From Tubiluchus corallicola (Eukaryota > Priapulida > Priapulimorpha > Priapulimorphida > Tubiluchidae), in the NCBI GenBank assembly GCA_030141605.1, contig JAQGDQ010000001.1:744001-808000 (forward strand): a DNA stretch of 64,000 nucleotides, in the 5' to 3' direction. Of this stretch, positions 60,460 through 64,000 are shown in pieces. The notes beneath the pieces were generated by a model, which worked only from the letters and a program-made list of their open reading frames with translations, had not been told where the DNA came from and did no database searches. The position numbers were made by a program, and so were the translations under genes. Within the stretch, counting starts at the first letter, position 1. Each line of letters starts with the position of its first letter.

Positions 60460-60638
60460 CCAAAAAACATGGCACTATAGTCTTTGCATTTTATAGTTTA
60501 AAGGAAGACCAGACGATTGTTTAGACTCAATCTCATTTTAATTTACTGTCCAAAAAACATGGCACTATAGTCTTTGCATTTTATAGTTTAAAGAAGACCA
60601 GACGATTGTTTAGACTCAATCTCATTTTAATTTACTGT
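60460..60638. repeat. Tandem duplication of a 90-bp unit
   Basis: 60460-60549 and 60550-60638 are identical but for a single-base deletion (AAAGGAAGACC against AAAGAAGACC). Near identity implies a very recent duplication. Each unit contains the left end of the inverted-repeat element described next. Confidence 0.95.
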
Positions 60639-61045
60639 CCAACATATACATTTTCTTGCCTATAAAAGTTAACAATTGTTCTTTATATCTGAACTAACCA
60701 CAGTTTGCGGAATGGCAGGCGTCTTCCCTTGCGTGTCAAGCACATTTGCATAGGTGTTACAGTACTGCTTAAACGCATGTCACGAAAAACGGGCTTTATA
60801 TCATATGACATCATGAAACTAACACAGCAGTTCATGATTATGGTTATCACGGTACCAACTTCGATTTGTCGGCCACGTGCACATGACAAAAAAAGCCGCT
60901 GCCAATCTTAGTAGAAATTTGAGTATCCGAGGTAATTATTATTTAATCTAAGCTTTTGTTTAAAATAAGCTATAGTAGTTTTCAATATTTTAGAGCATTC
61001 TTTATTCTCAACTCGTGTTTACACAATCGTCCGGTTTTCCTTTAA
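60499..61045. mobile_element. Inverted-repeat element just beyond TMCO3, with a duplicated left end
   Basis: Left TTAAAGGAAGACCAGACGAT (about 60499) and right ACAATCGTCCGGTTTTCCTT (about 61023-61043, its near-inverse) form terminal repeats of roughly 25 bp. The interior has no transposase. The left end is present twice because of the 90-bp tandem duplication. Superfamily unknown. Confidence 0.55.
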
Positions 61046-61389
61046 GCCTAAATTCAACACATTCTGATAGCATCTGTGCACAGCTAGTATTTTTCATTTC
61101 CAGAGATTAGGTTATAGAGCTACAATGATGAGTCCATGAATGCCATGATTATTATGTTCTGTAGTCTTTTTCAACTTCAAGTGTTTTAGCAGAATGGATT
61201 GTTCTTTTTAAACTGCAAGAAAAACATGCTTTAAAAATGTAAAAAGTGAAAGACACGTTCTATGATGTTGGTTGCTCTAAAAGATGTTAACTTGCTCTGC
61301 TGTTTCATGCTTATGCTTTGTCTTGTTATACTAAGGTATTTTCATTTATAAATTTTCTCTGTAGTAGATGCTTATAATTAGATCACTAG

Positions 61390-64000
61390 TTAAGAATTTA
61401 AATGCATTAATACATACCGAAAATACCATAAAAACCATCTCCACAAAAATGGTGCAAAGAGTAAACTAAGGGAAGTGATACTAACAATGAGAAGATAAGC
61501 CTGCAACATAAAGATTTACAATAACTTTAGTTATAATAAATTTATAATGGACAAATATGCTAATGGACTCTGGACTTTTATAACTTCTGGATTTAAAAAC
61601 CTGCACTATAGATGTGTGCATCGAAATTGTTTGGAAAAATACACCTAGTAAAAGCCAATTTCAGTTTAACAATTGCTATAAGAATTTTCACTAGTGTGTT
61701 AGATGTAATTTCATGGGTATGCACAGGTGTTACAGTATTCATATATATATATATATATATAGGTAAAGATGAAAATGTGTGTGCATGTCCTTTATGCATG
61801 CCTACATGTTGTGGCACACCCCCAAATGTGGTGTATTATAAGAGCCAGTAGGGCTCCAGGAAAGTTAAGTCACCATCAGGGGTGTATTAGGCAAACTACT
61901 GAGGATGCCAAAATTTGAAGGAGTCACATTTTTACAGAACTGGTGTTAAAAATTTTTTATTCTTATTTTTTCTCAGAAAATGCGTATTTTTGTATATTTC
62001 ATTTAAAGTGCATGATTAGTTTCGAGCAATACGGTCAGAGTATTATAACCATAATTATTGTTTGTTGCTAAACTAAACAAACCTGGTACAGTCTAGCAGC
62101 ATTCATTAAGGTTATCAAAGGGAACAATGCATTGCTTATTACAGAAGCTAACACTAGAATGACTAGCGATCCAGTCCTTAATGGGTAATCTCAAGTGATC
62201 CATATCTTCGGAAGTAAACAACTAAGCTAGCACAGGTGCAAATTACAAATGTCTACACTGACAGTGTCTTTGCTTTAAACTTTTTGCAATTAGGAATCTG
62301 AACATTTATAAGATTCTATAAATGAGAATATGCCAGCACTGCCAGAATAAGCCATAATAAAGTCAGAACTGGCCCATAATGTCAATGTGTGTGGGGGAAC
62401 TATAAACTTTAGTCAGTTTTTTTATTTTGGAAGGTGTCAAAAATTTCGGTGACGTAGTTGTAGATGTATTCAATCCCCGATTACATTTAGAGTGCCAGTA
62501 GTAATGACACACTATAATAAACTACTGAGTTTGGTTTTATATAAGCGCTATGTAACAAACAAGTATAGTTTGCACAAATATATAAAAGTTGCTACACCAC
62601 AAGCAGTTGCTCAGCCTGAATCAATATAAGAACAATGCCAATTCCATGTACCTAACAATAATCACGAAAGTACAAGGTAATAGTAATACAGCACAAACAA
62701 TTGTAAACTGCATCTCAAGTATTAACAACTGCAACAGGCAAGGGCGGGACTAATCACTATTAGTCTAAGGCATCGTAATGTCTTAATGCTTCCCTGGTCA
62801 TCAGACCAATATGGCAGCCAAAGTGTATAAAATAGCACTTTTTAAAACATTTTGTTAAATACAATCTGTAGTGTACCATGACAACCAGCATGGTTTCAGG
62901 AAAGTTTTAGGCTATTGCCAATTATTCACTCACCCACCCTCACCAATATGGTATTAAAATGGCATCCAAAATAGCATGTTTTTGGATATTTTACTAAATT
63001 TAGTCATCCATCGCATACCGTATAATACAGACAGCATTTGTTAATTTGTTAATCAGGGTGTGGAACATGGAATTCAGAGTATCCCTGGTTCAAATCCAAA
63101 CACTATACAAAGTGACTTTAATTAGTAGTCTTGCAATATAACAATCCGGAAAATGGATGTATTGCTGTACGAACTGATAAGAAAAAATGGTATGTTGTAA
63201 TGCACGATGTCTCCTGCAACCCCAGTGTACAGCCAAAGGAATAACATCATTAAATTTGAAACCAAAAAAATCAACAGTTACACACCTCTCTATTAATTAA
63301 GTGCAGTCGCTTAGCTCTGCTTCCAAGTACAAATGAAAACTCGCTGACTTGAGCTAGACCACCGGAAACTATCCATCGCAAGTGAGAAACTTTTCTTGGA
63401 ATCAGGCACATCAGCACCAAAATGCTTGCTATAAACTAAAAACAACATTAGGAACTTACAGTGCCTTTTGATATAAACATTCAAAAAGCCGCAGACTATA
63501 AAAGTAATAAATATTTAGCTTTATTCATGAACAGGCTTATCCATACGTTTCTCTGCAGAGTTCATAATAGAAATTGGTTTTCGTGGGTGGCACGTCCTCA
63601 GAAAATTTAAGAAGCTAACCACACTTTTGTATGTATAGACGGTTCGGGCAATAATTTGAAAAAATATGGTGCAAAGGTTTAGCAAAACACATAATGTGGA
63701 CAGCCGGTCGGGATCCTACGCAATATACGATTAAGTGTAGCAGGCGAAGCCAGTGGATCTCTTTTTTTAAGGAAATATATATTGTTTTTTCGTATATTTG
63801 CTAGTAAAGTGTATGACTACTCAAGCACAGTGAATAAGGCATGGAAATATGTACTTACTTTTATCATAATCACAGCAAATGTTAGCCAGACAACTATTGT
63901 GAGCTCATATGCAACAAATGATGGGAAAACATGCAGACCTGCAAACAAGTCGACAATCCACAGTCAGTATATCAATATTAAAGTGGCCCTGACATATTAG
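61390..64000 (-). CDS. TMCO3: TMCO3-like cation/proton antiporter, last three exons (5' part beyond the right edge)
   Basis: Minus-strand exons in gene order: 63859-63938, 63286-63435 and 61390-61500 (stop TAA at 61390-61392). They encode GLHVFPSFVAYELTIVVWLT, then LRWIVSGGLAQVSEFSFVLG with SRAKR, and AYLLIVSITSLSLLFAPFLW. These match the C-terminal transmembrane helices of TMCO3, a Kef/CPA2-type monovalent cation:proton antiporter of animal endomembranes. The hydrophobic runs fit membrane helices. The acceptor at 63436 (TTTTTAG|TTTATA) keeps phase 0 and the helix length. The nearer TTTATAG would leave a stop. The gene converges on eEF2K. A short extra tail (RYVLMHLNS) follows the last helix. 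The symbol is by resemblance of the C-terminus only. Confidence 0.8.
61738..61760. repeat. (AT)n microsatellite in TMCO3 last intron
   Basis: About 22 bp of AT dinucleotides inside the 61501-63285 intron. The open frames across it are artefacts. Confidence 0.85.

Noticed and set aside
63060-63110. tRNA gene or SINE head with an exact GGTTCAAATCC box B (63087-63097)
   Set aside because: No convincing box A or stem pairing upstream, and no second copy of the body in the window.

Overview
The window is nuclear DNA from an animal. All the protein genes I recognise are metazoan-type and broken by GT-AG introns. The DNA is AT-rich and full of decayed LINEs, a tRNA-derived SINE, cut-and-paste transposon relics and microsatellites. 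No bacterial operons, IS elements or CRISPR arrays are present. Long introns and several LINE types fit an invertebrate, possibly an early-branching one, but I cannot name the phylum from sequence alone.

Layout, left to right. (1) 87-2347 (+): last four coding exons of a TBL1/TBL1XR1-type WD40 corepressor subunit. (2) 2.35-14.4 kb: repeat-rich intergenic DNA with two LINE relics, a SINE copy and a 390-bp hAT-like element with a perfect 8-bp target duplication. (3) 14483-17653 (+): a complete 4-exon gene for a 520-aa single-pass leucine-rich-repeat membrane protein. (4) 20744-28331 (-): complete 9-exon endonuclease V (259 aa). (5) 28.3-32.7 kb: intergenic, with LINE, hAT-like and pogo-like fragments, ending in a probable RFC1 promoter. 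(6) 32737-41434 (+): RFC1 (1008 aa), a 59-nt first exon with the PIP box, a 5.7-kb intron and one 2968-nt exon with everything else. The intron carries LINE relics and a possible antisense nested gene for a Cys-rich membrane protein (37249-37908). (7) 42277-42432 (+): an orphan terminal-exon-like ORF followed by a poly(A) signal. (8) 46292-56498 (+): complete 12-exon eEF2 kinase (709 aa in the preferred model). (9) 61390 to beyond the right edge (-): last three exons of a TMCO3-like Na+/K+-H+ antiporter.

The genes are unrelated housekeeping and membrane functions (transcriptional corepression, inosine-directed nucleic acid cleavage, clamp loading, control of translation elongation, cation exchange). 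Nothing suggests they act as one pathway. I did not find a clear new multi-gene system. The best leads are the nested antisense gene in RFC1, the orphan exon at 42.3 kb, the alternative Asp-rich exon end in eEF2K, and several small transposon families with well-preserved ends.
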